A stretch of 64,000 bases of DNA from Solenopsis invicta (Eukaryota > Arthropoda > Insecta > Hymenoptera > Formicidae): NCBI RefSeq assembly GCF_016802725.1, contig NC_052666.1, positions 28,300,997 to 28,364,996 of the forward strand, in the 5' to 3' direction. A program made the translations under genes and the position numbers. Positions 25,383-37,553 of this stretch are shown here, one piece after another. The notes beneath the pieces were generated by a model. That model ran no database searches. It saw only the letters and a list, made by a program, of their open reading frames with translations, and was not told the origin of the DNA. Within the stretch, counting starts at the first letter, position 1. Each line of letters starts with the position of its first letter.

Positions 25383-26404
25383 AACGTGACATTCGCATGC
25401 AATTGAGATTCTACTTTGAACGACAATGAGTATATTTGTGTAAATATAATTAAATTGACTCACCGAAAAGTTGTGCGGCGCCGCCATTGTTCACCTGCCG
25501 ACTGCTCCGCTGCTCCAGACGCTCACTCGCGTGAACACGATCACGCTAGTTAATGTAACGCGATAATTCATACTCCCAGCACTTTGTACGGTACATTCGA
25601 TTCTTATTGCGTACACGAAGCGCGCGCGAAACGAGTAAGAAACACGCGAAACGCACACGAAACGTACGCGAAACACGATTGTCCCGTCCGTCTTCCCAGT
25701 ATGTCGAGTGAATGAAGTTGCCGCGTTTCGATGGAAAGGACGCGCCGGCAATTTCACACCGAACGGTTCCCTGCGCGACTACGACGCATATTTGACCGTA
25801 GATTAGAATATTGTTAAAAGCCATTTCATAACTATCACGTACTTTTATTGATCCGAATATCTCTCAGAAAGGCATTCGGAGAAAAAGAGAAAGGGAGGAA
25901 GAGTGCGAAAATAATATCTTAATAGTCCGTTAATTGAAACCGTCTCGTTCTCTTCATGCAGGATGTTTCGTTCATACGCTCGTTCGTTTTCCTTCTCTCT
26001 CCCTCTTTTCCTCATCTCTCTCTCTCTCTCTCTCTTTCTTTCTTCTCGCAATTTTTGAACGAATTTTTGGATTAATGGAGATAATGACGAAATATTCTTT
26101 TATAAAATATGTTCATAGACTTACAATCAACGTACGCAATGGAAGGTGACGGCCATGACACAATGTGAAGTTGTTCGCGCGTCATTTCGAATTCTTGCAT
26201 CCGAGCGCTATCTATCTAATCCATAGATGTAAAAGAACTAGATGCGACACATGCTATGAATTTTCTGTGATGCATACAGAGAATCGAATCTCGGAGAAAT
26301 AAAAGAACAAAAGAAAACGAAAAAAAGGCGCGAGATATCGGATTCTTTTCCTTTTATTTAAAAAAATTCTTAATTTGAAGCTTTACTAAAGGCTCTTTAG
26401 TTTT
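25383..26404. other. Intergenic, GC-richer around 25,480-25,780
   Basis: A CpG-rich patch (ACGCGAAACGCACACGAAAC and similar) shows open frames on the minus strand that are repetitive and unrecognised. A CT repeat lies at about 26,013-26,035. No gene is supported. Confidence 0.45.
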
Positions 26405-26512
26405 AATCCAATTCGAGCCGGGTCAATGACGTCACATGCTTTACTTTGAGCTCTGATTGGACGATTCCAGCATATGGCGTCATTAACCCGATTTGGATTG
26501 GTTTCCAAACCC
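26405..26512. repeat. Inverted repeat with CRE and CCAAT motifs upstream of Rictor
   Basis: AATCCAATTCGAGCCGGGTC on the left mirrors GACGCC/ACCCGATTTGGATTGG on the right, with a loop of about 40 bases. The left arm holds the palindrome TGACGTCA (CREB/ATF site), and the outer ends hold CCAAT/ATTGG boxes. It could be a MITE or a compact regulatory element about 1.0 kb before the Rictor start codon. Confidence 0.45.
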
Positions 26513-26759
26513 ACCGCACTCGAAAGCGCTAATAAATGAATTGCAGCTTAAAGGGAATGTTTAAATTTTTCGTGTCAAATCGCATACAACCTACTAAATT
26601 ATTTTTCTCTTTTTCTTTTTGAAATACATTAATTTCTCAAGTTTTTTTCGATAAAAGATGTTTGCACATCGCGCAAGATTATTATCGATATTTTACTTGC
26701 GACTCTCATTTTTAATTTGGTTTCAATTGTAAATTTGCATATCTTTCGTCTCTCAACAA

Positions 26760-27499
26760 CGTGGCGTGCCTCATAATGGCCCCCTTACGTCTATTACCTG
26801 CAGGCCACTAGGTGCGCGCACAGGCCATTCATGTTTTCCACGTCCGTGAGTGGTGCACGGACCGAGACTACCGAGAGCGTTTCGCGGCGGCGCCTTCGTC
26901 AGCCGGGCATGCGGAGGAGCGCGAAAGCGGAGCGGCGAAAGCGCGCGCGACGCCGTGAGATTTCACCCCCGTTTCCGTCGCCGTTGTCGTCGTCGTCGTC
27001 CTCCACCTCGCCTTCGCCTTCTCGTGCCTCCCGGCGAGTCATCATTCTCGCCCGTCACCGTCATCGGTTTTTCGGCGCGGCGGCAGTGGAGTAGAGTCTC
27101 GATCGACGATTTCGTCGACGTGACGCGCGTGCGACGCTCCGAATCCGAAATCCGGCGCGCCGACGTTCATCAATAAGCGAGCTCTCGCGTACACTCGCGT
27201 GCACGCACGCACGCATTCCGAACGTGCGTTCGAATTCACGCACGCACGCATGCCTGCACTCCTAGTGCTTCGTGATCGTACACTCTTTCGTTCGCTCATT
27301 CGTTTGCTGGTTTGCTCGTTCATTCGTTCGTTCGTTCGTTCGGTGCTTTCGCTCGCGATCAAGAATGACGCGTGACGACCACGCACGCACCTGGAGGAGC
27401 GTCGTCGAGCAGCGCGACCGCGACGGTTGAAGAAGGTTGAGAATCCAGAGCAGGTCTCTCGCGCGGATTGCCTAGCCAGGACGCCCTGGCGGACGGACA
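26760..27499 (+). promoter_or_regulatory. CpG-rich promoter and 5' leader of Rictor
   Basis: A strongly GC- and CpG-rich block with CGTCGTCGTC, ACGCACGCACGCA and TTCGTTCGTTCG runs ends at the Rictor ATG (27500). Open frames on both strands are low-complexity products of these repeats. No TATA box is evident. The exact transcription start is not determinable. Confidence 0.55.
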
Positions 27500-30400
27500 A
27501 TGGCAATCTCGAGTTGGATGATTTGGGGTAGGAGCCTACGCACCGGCCGTTCCCGTCGAAGTACGTTCAATTTACGTTCAATTACAATTGAAACTCGATC
27601 GCGACAATGCGCCCGGCGAATCATATGTCCCCTCTTCCCTCGCATCTCTTGATTTTTCTGATTGCAGGTCGCCAAGACGAGGACAACTGCGTGCAGCTTG
27701 ACCTGTCAAGAGGTTAGTAACTTAACCTACATGTCCGCGCGGATCGCTCCCTCCCTCGACGCTTTCACCGACAACGTTCGTTTCGAAGAGCTTTCCGTGT
27801 ATTTATTTACCTTTCACCTGGCGAGCACGGTGTTGCGCAACATTGCTACGTCTTGGCGCCGCCGTGACCGGTTTGCTGCGCGTTCTCGACGGCGAAAAAT
27901 GCGGATACCTTTCAACGATTTTCAATGATACAGATCTCTTGCCATTCGAAGGATTTGGAACGTATTCATACATTCAATCTGATTTAAAAAGATGGAGAGG
28001 ATATCTAGGACCAGCCATTTGACTGTACTCTAGACTTTATTATCCTATTCAGCTCAGCCTATATGAGAATATTGCAATCACTTTAACCTCTAGTCCTTTC
28101 CTGGCTCAAAAATGTACCATGAGGCATGATCGTTATTCTCTTTTTTTTTTATTATGAACTGTTCATAAATTACAGAAAGAATTGATTTATGTTTCATAGG
28201 ATTAAAGGAGAACGTCAAGGAGGTCTTAACTAATCTTTGCCAGCGGCACAATGTTCCAATCGTAAAGAAGCTAGCGTATCTCAATGCTATTGTCAAGTTG
28301 ATTAGCGAAACCGATTTTCAAGATTATGGCTACTCCGCGGAAGATCTGTTCTGTTGGTAAGAATTCATTGACTCAATTACAAAATCTTAGAGTAGCAATT
28401 GTCAGTCATTGATCACAAAAATGTTTCTTTTTATAGTTTACGCGTGGCGCTGGTCCACGAGGCGACGCAGGTGCGCGCCGCCGCGCTACGGGCGGTGCGT
28501 TACATGCTCAAAAAGGAGCAGGATGTCATCGCGATCAACAAGCTACAGTACCCATACTTCTTGGCGCGCAGCATGGACGTTAATTTGCGTAACGAGATGG
28601 AAAGGATACAAGCTCTCCGGCTCGTCAGGAGGATCCTAGTATTAGCCCCTAAGCATTTCAGTTCCGTGCTAGCGAGATCGCTGATCAGTTTAACGAACGG
28701 TGGCGTCGAGGAGAGGGATCGCGCATTTAAAGCATTTCTAGCAGTTGTATGCGAGTTAGGCGTCCTGAACTCGAATCTGCTGATAAGCTGCGGCGGCGTC
28801 GGCGCGCTTGCCAGGGCTGCGATGACCGGTCAGAGCGCTGCCGCGGTCGAGTCCGTCGTCGGGGTGCTGCTACGACTGCTGAACAATCCCGATACGCGCG
28901 GCAGCGTCTCTCTCCTGTGCTTCGCCGCGCCTTACTGCGAACTCCATTCTTTGAGCATGGAGAGAACCAAGGAGGAGCGTGAGCAGAGATTCGCCGCGAG
29001 TAAACTGGCTTTGCTGAGCATCCTGCGCTCGTATCCGGGTGTCCTGCATTTTTGCCGATCAGACAATAATTCAGGTCTCAAGGCTATCGCGGATATTTTA
29101 TACGTGGATCAACTGGAGGTGCGCGGCGCCGTTCTAGAACTGCTCTATGAGCTTCTGGACCTGCCACTGCCCACGTGGACTGACGAGCCAGACGTTGCGC
29201 TAGCCGCAGTGGATCCTAGTAGAGCGCGAGACTCGTGGAAGTTGTCGGAAGGTTTTGTTGCCGCCGAGGGAAAATCCATACTGCCATCCTTGTCGTCGCA
29301 CTGTCCCAACATCACGGAGATACATTCGGCGTTGTTGGTCTACGTTCTTTTGGAGTGCGGCCTACACCGAGCCCTCGCGGAAACTATCGTCACCAGCGAC
29401 ACATTCATTTCGGTGCGCGCGGCAGTACTTCTGGGAGCATTACTGCACCTCGCGCATTCACTCCTACCATCCGAGCTTTGTGACCTTACGCCACCATTGC
29501 CTAATCTACTGGAGCACGCGAGTGCCGGTAAACATCAGGCACTAGCGGCAGTCACTATTCTCGAGCGAATGCATACTATGATGCGACGTAGACCGACCCC
29601 GGCGAGTCTCTTCCTTGATCGTATTCTCCAAGCGGGCACCTGGCTACGTCCAACTCTGCCACGACGTCAGCGGCCTTCAGGTAGACACTGGCTGCGAATC
29701 GGCAGGGAGTCACCAATCACGCCTCTGCTGAAGGATGCGCAAGTACTCAGCTCGAAGGATGCTCTCGCTTGGAACTGGCCAGTGGTGCGAGCGATTCTAC
29801 GATCGCGTGAAGATGCAACGCGAATCTTACATGACTCCGATCATCGGTTGTTCATGAAACGACTCGTACGTTATTTTAAACCGTCGTGGAATGGCTATAG
29901 TAGAGTCGAGCTGGGCACGAACGCAACGTTGGCGCGAGAGGCGACTCTCGCCGGTTGCGATCTATTGAATTGTCTGTTGGAACTGCATGAACCAGAAAGC
30001 GCGCGACTACTCAACGAGTTGATCGGGGATATTGCCGAGCAAATCGGCAACATCCGTACCGCCGAGTCCGCGCATGATTGTCTGTTTTCACCGCGTCATA
30101 TGTCTACCACGTGTTGTCAGAAGTACTTCCTATTTCTCGGTCAGCTGAGTCATTCAGCTAAAGGTACGGTGGTTCTCAAGAGCTTCAATCTGCTGGAGAA
30201 GCTACAGGACCTCGCGCTGGCCACTAATCACGACTGCTATGTCAAACTAATCATCTCCAGCTTGGATTATTCCCGAGACGGCCCCAACAGAAAGGTACTC
30301 AGCAAGATCATCTCTGAGGCGACGTTATGGAGCACGCGTCTCTACGCCACACAATTCCTACGGTTGATTCTTCGTGCCAGAATGACGGACGCCGTACACT

Positions 30401-33400
30401 GGGCAATGGCCTTGCTGGCGGATCGATTATCGGACAGTTACACAGCCGTGGCATTGGCCGCTTTGGAGGCGCTACATGAGGCCTGCGACGAAATTGAGTA
30501 TCTAGAGGCATTGTTGCAGCAAGGTGGACAGTCACGCGACTGGGACAAATGGCTGCAACACCTGGGCGACAAGGGTTATCTGTTGAAGATTCGACTGTAC
30601 TCTCTTGAGCAGGGTTTCGCGAGTCTCACCGCACCTTCCGAAGAATTAGAGAAGTGGATCGGCCCCGGCGGTTTCGCCGAGCGATACGTGGGCCTTATAG
30701 AAGGAGAGATACATGATGCATTGACATGTCGTCAACGCGACGAGACCGGGAGCTACCAGAGAAGACACTCGAGCGATGTCGTGATAATGCCGCGAGACAT
30801 CTACGTGCCCCCGCATCTGATCGGCCAGTTGGCACAGCACGATCATGGGATGCAATTATTGTTACGCCGCAACGTGATACAACGTTTCGCCCGAGTGTTA
30901 CAACGATTCAAATCGGAGTTTGGCGGTCGCGACTCGGAGTGCAACTCGCGATGTACCAGAGCGAGTCGTCTCGCTGCTATGGCAGCAGCAACAGCAGCTT
31001 CCGCTGCTGCCGACGATATCTGCATCATGTCAGAGGAGTCCGGCACAGATGAAGCTGTGGAGCAGTGTAGTCGCCTCGAAACCATCCCCGATTATGAAAC
31101 AGTGGAAATTGAGGTTCGTGACACGGCGAGTCAACCGCGAACGGACTCGCTGATGGAGATCCGTCGCAAGACCAGCATGGACGACTCTAGGCACACTACT
31201 CCGGAGCGAAGTTGGAGACTGGAGACCGAGTCATCGCGTGACGATCACTTTGCCGGTCCAAACGGCGGCATTCTCAAAGTCAAATCGGCTCTTTGGGCTC
31301 TCGGTCACGCGGGCACGTCTGTTGCGGGTGTTGAGCACCTAAATCACCTGGGTATCATCGAGATGATTACGTCCATGGCGGAAACATGTCCGTATTATTC
31401 GGTACGCGCTACCGCAATGTACGCGCTCAGCTTGCTCGGTACTACGCGAGCTGGAGCCGACATTCTGGTGAACTTTAACTGGCCGTGCGTCAGGCATCGA
31501 CGCGGTGATAATTGGCCCGTAGTCCCACCCTCAAGCAGGTATCCTATGCCAAGCCCAATTCCCGTGCAGCGGCATCATCGTAGTCTCAGCGACGGCAAAC
31601 CAGAACTGCTTGAGCCAATTGTGCGTCGCACTAGGAATAGATCCGAAAGCGCGGCTACAGATCTCGAAGCGCGACGATACTTCCTTTTGTAAGTAAACCG
31701 ATTAAAGACGAAAATACATATTGAAAGAAGATTAAAACCATTTTGAATTTGAAAATGAGTTTTTTAAATAAAAATTTAATTGTTGAAATATTATAGCTTA
31801 CGGATTGTTTAACTTTGTTTTACAATTTAAATTTAAAGAAAAAGATGGATTTGAATATATTTTGATCTATGTATCGTTCTGCGTTTTAATATTAATTTTG
31901 TGTTTTATTTTTCAGAGAGAGAGGCGAAACTCCAAGTCCTGTTTCAAGTATTCAAAGACTAAGCCAACAAGATGCTGAAGGATATGCGCGACTACGTAGT
32001 TTACAACGCCATCGCAGGCCGAGTTATTCTCAAAGTAGTTTAGAAGTATGTAAAAAATTACATGTACACTTTTAAACATAATTCAGCGGAATCTTTAAAC
32101 AACATAACAATCGAGTCCTTTTCTTTACAGATGTATAGCTTAGACGGCCGTCTTTCACTGCAAAGTTTGTCAGAGTACGATTCGTCCCGCAGCTGGATTG
32201 CGGAAAATGCGGTTCTTACACCGACGCCACCTCCTCCGGAAGACGATAATGAGAATTCGTTCTACATGGGTGTCTGCTTGCCGAGAAGGTTACTCACGAT
32301 CTTCCCCGAACCTCCTCAGCCGTCCCAACCAACCATTCTCGAAGATAGCATCAGGTCCGAGTTGGAGACAACGGAGATCGATGAAGAATCCAGTTCGGAG
32401 TGCGACGCCGATACCGAACATTGTCGTACGTGTCTCGTTTGTTATCACGGCAAGAGTGGTAAGGACACTGGTTCGGAACAGGATATGAAATTGCGAAGGT
32501 ATCGAAAACATGATCTTTTGATAGATTACACATATGATAAAAATAAAGATAAATATAATATAATAAAATATAAAATTGTTCATTGACGCATTAAAATTAG
32601 AAATTTGAAATTATAGTTCTTAATTTAAACTAGAATAAAATACTTTTTTGTTAATGACATTTATAAAGATAAATGATAAAAATTTATGATGTACGTTATG
32701 TGTAATTCGATCGTGTTTGTATAGAGAAATACTTAGACACACTCAACGACTTGCAAATCCAGTATGGTATCGTCACAGTCGTCAATCGTTACTTAGACTG
32801 AGGCAGCGGTATCCAGAAAAATTTCAGGTATTGTATTTTTTATTTCAGCAATGTTTTAGCATATAAGAGTGTCCTTTACATATGTTCACTTTTTTTGCAG
32901 GATACCTGTTTGTTTTCGGACGTATCCGCTCGTCTTGGCAGCGGTACGTACAGAATGCCAGCGCGACGATTTCTGCAAGAACTGTTTCTGGATTCTCCAT
33001 TCGATGCGGTAAGTTCTCTCTGATTCACGCTTCTATGTGCCGACTCTCGCGTAATCGTATGACTCAAGTAACTGTCAGCGTTTACGTCAACATTATTTTA
33101 TAGTTAGTGCAACACGTAATCGGTCGAAGAAATCGTTAAAAATAAAAGCTCGTTGAAGTATAATCATGCGAAGAATTCATTTCTAAATTTATCATTAATG
33201 TGACAATATTTATGAGTTAATAACTATATACAAGCTGTTTATTATCGGCTTTTTATCCGCCCTCTAAATTCGTTACTTACATAAATATTATTTACTTAAA
33301 AAATTTTAAATACGCATTCCACTTAGCATGAGTACTTTTTTTTTTTATTGTAAAATAATTTCTGACTTTATAGCTCTACGTCGAACCAATCAACATTCTG

Positions 33401-33802
33401 AAGATAGCAATCGGCACAGAGGAGAATCCCCTGCAATCACCTGTTCCTAGCTCCGAGGCTAGCCCTCGGCAGCAATCTGTAAGTCCTGTGGAGGGCAAGA
33501 TTAACGGAAGACTTACTCTGACTGAGATACAAACGGCGCAATTGGCATCGGTCGCCGAGGAAAATTCCTCGACCGGTGGCGGTGGCGGAGGCGGCGGCAG
33601 TGGTGGCAACGAATCGTGCAACGCGGGGCATCAATGTAAGAAGAAGCCCCCGGAGATCGTGCGTCCGTCGCAAGAGCGGCGCACCGACGAGAAGATCATA
33701 GCCGAAATCTTGAAACCGGAAGAGCGAATACGTTTGTCAAAGAATTCCGATAGGTCGTTAAAAGTATCAGGTACAAACACTGCCATCAGCCTTGATTCGT
33801 AG
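27500..33802 (+). CDS. Rictor: Rictor, defining scaffold subunit of TOR complex 2
   Basis: TORC2 scaffold needed for Akt/SGK/PKC hydrophobic-motif phosphorylation. Exons: 27500-27560, 27668-27712, 28200-28356, 28437-31688, 31916-32045, 32131-32498, 32725-32827, 32901-33008, 33374-33802; all junctions keep frame, giving about 1,550 residues. Exon 1 carries GRSLRTGRSRR, spaced like the N-terminus of human RICTOR, which favours the donor at 27561 over one at 27528. Armadillo-type N-terminal domain about residues 50-470, middle domains to about 910, Rictor V domain about 1030-1110 (SALWALGHAG, ATAMYALSLLG), then an RTRNRS site (about 1155) like the S6K-site region of vertebrates. CRTCLVC (Cys1313/1316/1319) resembles the zinc-binding CxxC. 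C-terminal block: YPEKFQDTCLFSDVSARLG, ARRFLQELFLD. Odd features: one 3.25-kb exon carries 70% of the protein, about 115 extra residues precede the V domain, and a Gly tract lies near the C-terminus. AATAAA at 33934. Confidence 0.95.
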
Positions 33803-33826
33803 TTTTTCAAATTCTTGATCACGACT

Positions 33827-33900
33827 GCGCGCGTGTGCGTACGTGCGTGTATGCATATGCATATGCATGTCGTGCGTACGTCATATGCTGTGTGTACATA
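33827..33900. repeat. Alternating purine-pyrimidine tract after Rictor
   Basis: A run of GCGCGTGTGCGTACGTGCGT and TGCATATGCATATGCAT type sequence just past the Rictor stop, prone to Z-DNA or cruciform formation. Probably 3' UTR. Confidence 0.5.
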
Positions 33901-34818
33901 TTTTGTATTAAAATGATAATGATATATAAAAGTAATAAATTACACACAACATATATACATACATTCACACACTGCCGGAAATTAGACGTACCCTTACGCG
34001 TATTTCAATGTTTCCTATTTCTTGTACACCTCTACACATAATTATTCATTAACCTTAGGATTACACACGCTTTCAAATACACTGGGTCTCGTTGAGACTT
34101 ACCGAATACTTTCGCCACACAAGACTGTTAAAACTGCAGATTTCTGAACGAATGCTTTTGCCAAGAGGATGCTAGAAGATTTTAGATTATAAAATCAAAA
34201 TTTAATCTGCTTGCTGAATTGTAAAATACAAACGTTTCAGGAAAAATGTTTGAGTGATAGTAAAGAATTGGAAACTTGCCAGGTCTCGCAGGCTTTATGT
34301 GTGTAGTCCGCGGGTTGATAACCGGTTAATTCGTATTTTATATCTATATTGTACACCACATTGTAATCTGTCGCATCATTTTTTTTAATGTCGACTTTTT
34401 TTCTTTGCGAAGATGCGACGAAACCGTTGTTAGTTTTATACTTACTATTATAATTTCATTTCTATTTATACGCATTAATTTATGTATTATGTATACGATG
34501 AAAAAAAAGATGGAAAAAAAGGAGCAGAATGTGTGAAATATCAACAAACGTTTACGTATCTCACACGGAAAACCTTTTTTCCCCTCCAGCTTATCACGTC
34601 CCTGATATCTTCGATGTCTGCTCAAGGCACCGCGTCGTCGATGACGCTACCGCTCTGAAATCAAGAAATCCGCCGCGCCGTTAGTCGGCGCAGCGATCGT
34701 CGTCACGAATCCCTGCTCCGAATGTCACCGATCATTCGCGTCATTGCGCATCGTCCATAATTATTTATCGAGAGGACAAAACTACACAAGTTCGCCAGCG
34801 CGCAGTAATCCGTAAACG
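33901..34818. other. Rictor-EMC4 intergenic region
   Basis: Holds the Rictor 3' flank and, from about 34,560, a GC-richer stretch that is probably the EMC4 promoter and leader. No other gene is visible. Confidence 0.5.
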
Positions 34819-35697
34819 ATGACGATGACGGCGAGTTCGAAGCAAGGCTCCAAGCGGTCGAAGTGGGCCCTAGACTTTGCGCACAGGTGCGTAACCTAAT
34901 CGGCGCAATTTTGGAGTCCCGGTACACGTGTCGACTTAAACGTATTTCAATCGCGTCGACGTTGCACAGGCACTCGTATATTAAATATTAACGTCCCTTC
35001 TTTGCAGCTGCACCTTCTCGCGATCACTGTACCTTCTCGATCGAATCGATATTATTTAGCTTCAATTATAGTACGCCGCTGAAAAGAACGGAAGTTCGCC
35101 TTTTGGCGCAGTTTCACGAAAGATTATCAAGTAAACATTTTCTTTGCAGAACGAAACAGGACAAAAGCGTGGAGATACCGTCTCCGCCAGGATATACACC
35201 CACCGGTTCCCTCTTTCACAATGTGGAATACATGAGAGAGTCCGACTCCAATCACCTGATAATAAAGAAATCTTGGGATCTGGCGTTGGGACCTCTGAAG
35301 CAAGTGCCCATGAATCTGTTCATCCTGTACATGGCCGGTAGCTCCGTCTCGATATTCCCCATCATGATGGTCGGTATGCTTATCATCAAGCCAGTCAAAG
35401 CGCTGTTCACCCTTCAACAAAGTGAGTTGATCTAAAATTGTCAGGCGTAAACGCCTCGATAGCTGCTCTATATAAATCATATGCTTCCTCTGTGCCTCAG
35501 CGTTCAAAGTGATCGAAGGTACGCACGCGTGTGGACAAAAGTTCGTGTACTTCCTAGGACAGTTAGTGAATATCGCGTTAGCTCTGTACAAGTGTCAGTC
35601 GATGGGCTTGCTGCCGACGCACGCGTCCGACTGGCTGGCGTTTGTCGAGCCCCAGACGAGAGTGGAGTACTCCGGTGGGGGTTTCATGTACATTTGA
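34819..35697 (+). CDS. EMC4: ER membrane protein complex subunit 4
   Basis: Subunit of the EMC insertase in the ER membrane, which inserts tail-anchored and multi-pass proteins. Three exons: 34819-34886, 35150-35421, 35501-35697, all GT-AG and in frame, giving 178 residues (human 183). Exon 1 gives a basic start and KWALDFAHR, the conserved cytosolic N-terminal motif. Exon 2 gives PSPPGYTPTGSL, WDLALGPLKQVPMNLFILYM and IFPIMMVGML, covering the first membrane segments. Exon 3 gives ALALYKCQSMGLLPTHASDW and ends GGGFMYI. An AATAAA lies at 35815. Part of intron 1 and exon 2 was copied to 25,036-25,382. It converges on the microprotein gene at 36,004, with 306 bases between the stops. Confidence 0.95.
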
Positions 35698-36003
35698 TGC
35701 AAAAAGATCGGTCAGGCGGCATTGTAAGTATTCGGCATACGCGCCCACGTGAATTATAGCTAAATTATACTCTACAAGGACATGCGTGTCATGCATTTAA
35801 ATATTGTTTATTAAAATAAAATTATGAAAAAATAAGAGTGGCTTGTCTTTGTACATTGCATCGAGTGCATGTATATATATACAGGTATATCGTCGTTTCC
35901 TCGAGAGATATAGCTAAGTGTTACATTGTATATCGATAATGGCATATGCAATCCATCTTCTAGTTCTGGAAGAAATTCGGGAAAGATACGCGCCGTGATT
36001 ATG

Positions 36004-36505
36004 CTATTTCTTTTTATTCTCTTCTAGAAAATCAAGTACTCGCTGATACAGTTTCGCCGGTTCATCTACTCGTGGCACCTGTGGCAAAAATCAATCAGTT
36101 TCAAAATGTTGCAAAGTACTTATCAGAAATTTTCCAGGTAGTACGAAACATTGCAGCAATGTTGTAACATTCCTGTGTTATTGCTTCATAGTCCCAGGTT
36201 TACAACATCGTACACTCTACGTAATTTTTAATTCAGAGTAATTTAAAGAGGAGAATGTACGAATAACAGAACAAAATTTAAATGTTGTTTACTTAAAGGA
36301 AATTTGTTTTTGTCACATACTAATCCAATCAAAGTTGCAAGAAATCTCTTATCTTATCGAGTGTCCATACCTCATAATTTTGGGCTATGTATATTCCGGC
36401 GTATACCCCAATGCTTAGACTGACCTGCAGATCATTAAAATGTTACGACTCCAAACTTGGAGATTACGAGAATTCTATGTGTTTACATACCAGAAATCGG
36501 ATCAT
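36004..36505 (-). CDS. STMP1: STMP1-like short transmembrane mitochondrial protein
   Basis: A 47-residue protein in three tiny exons on the minus strand: 36505-36491 (MIRFL), 36424-36371, 36078-36004, with donors GTATGT and GTATGG and acceptors TGCAG and CCACAG, frame kept at each. The product has one hydrophobic helix (VSLSIGVYAGIYIAQNYE) followed by VPRVDEPAKLYQRVLDFLEE and a Lys tail. It matches human STMP1 (also 47 residues, from memory) at the hallmark AQNY-[DE]-[IV]-P motif and in having one helix followed by a charged tail. STMP1 is an inner-mitochondrial-membrane microprotein linked to respiratory chain function. No single exon is long enough to be noticed by ORF length. It converges with EMC4. 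Confidence 0.85.
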
Positions 36506-37191
36506 GTTGAGGGTTCTCAAAGCAGACTTATTTAACCCGACAATCTCGTCCGCTGACACTCGCGAAATACCGCTGAACACTCGAAGCTGAGATAGAAATG
36601 CACCGAGGTATATATACGCTCGAACGTCCAGCATAAAATACGCGCGATCGTGATATGAAACACAGCTGTGCACAGCTGATCAGATTCGTTGGTTATTTTC
36701 TCATGACAGGAAGTACGCAGTCTGGTTAGCTTTGTCACTAGGTCTAGTTATTTCTACTGCTCGTTTAACCAGGAGAGAGGCAGCGCGCGATTTCTTTTTT
36801 AACTTATATATGAAATTTTAAATTTTTACTTTTTTTCTTATTATTTTAATATTTTATAAATTTTTTACTTTAATATTTATTAATGACAAAGATTGAATAA
36901 TATATTCGATTGATAAATCGAATTATATATATTTCTATTAATTTCACATTTAAGTAATGAAAATTACTATAAAATTTGAGGTAATAATTAGTGATATTTT
37001 ATTAAGAAAATGTTGCATATAACAGTTATTATTGGACTTTATTACGTACAATTTGCCTTCAAAATATATGTTTAATATTATGTCAAAGAGTAATAACATG
37101 ATCACATCACAAAGAGACAGAGAAGAATCCTTATAGCTTGTTCTAATAAATTTGCAAGGATTTTTCATAGAGATAATATAGAATATAGTAC

Positions 37192-37250
<59 letters not shown>

Positions 37251-37553
37251 TATGTATATATAATAATCTACTCCTTAAAAAAAAAATTATTTCTCGAGAG
37301 AGTTTCGTTAAAAGGTATTCAAAGTCAATATCTTAATAAACTATGAAAGTAAGACTTTTATCGTCTAAGAGATTTTTGCAAGTATTATTAGTGACTGACA
37401 ATCACAGAAATTCTAAAGTAGTATTTAAAATAGATATAACTGAATTGTAATGGAAATCAGGATAGTATGAAGATTCAAGGTTTGAAGATTAAGAATTGCA
37501 AATATAAATTCATGTATGTGTGTATCTGTGTATGTGTGTCACACGTAAGTGAT
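36506..37553. other. STMP1-MAF1 intergenic, AT-rich
   Basis: Contains the 5' flank of the microprotein gene (to about 36,760) and the 3' flank of MAF1. A TA microsatellite is listed separately. No other gene is visible. Confidence 0.5.
37192..37262. repeat. TA-rich microsatellite
   Basis: An almost uninterrupted TA dinucleotide run with a few GTA variants towards the right end. Likely polymorphic. Confidence 0.9.

Noticed and set aside
25491..25824. Minus-strand frames next to the EMC4 fragment
   Set aside because: Built from repeated ACGCGAAACG-type sequence; no recognisable protein.
26831..27506. Arg- and Ser-rich frames, both strands, upstream of Rictor
   Set aside because: They arise from CGT/CGC and ACGC repeats in a promoter-type block.
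27528..27533. Alternative Rictor exon 1 donor at 27528
   Set aside because: It keeps frame, but the donor at 27561 (A|GTACGT) retains GRSLRTGRSRR and gives the same spacing to VQLDL as the human protein.
28399..28436. Start of the long Rictor frame at 28399
   Set aside because: These bases are intron: the acceptor TTTTTATAG at 28428-28436 joins to the upstream exon ending 28356, restoring the conserved CLRVALVHEA reading.
30308..31153. Frames antisense or out of frame to Rictor exon 4
   Set aside because: Shadows of a long GC-rich coding exon.
36387..36738. Frames of 67-69 codons over the STMP1 region
   Set aside because: They run across the introns of the minus-strand microprotein gene in other frames.
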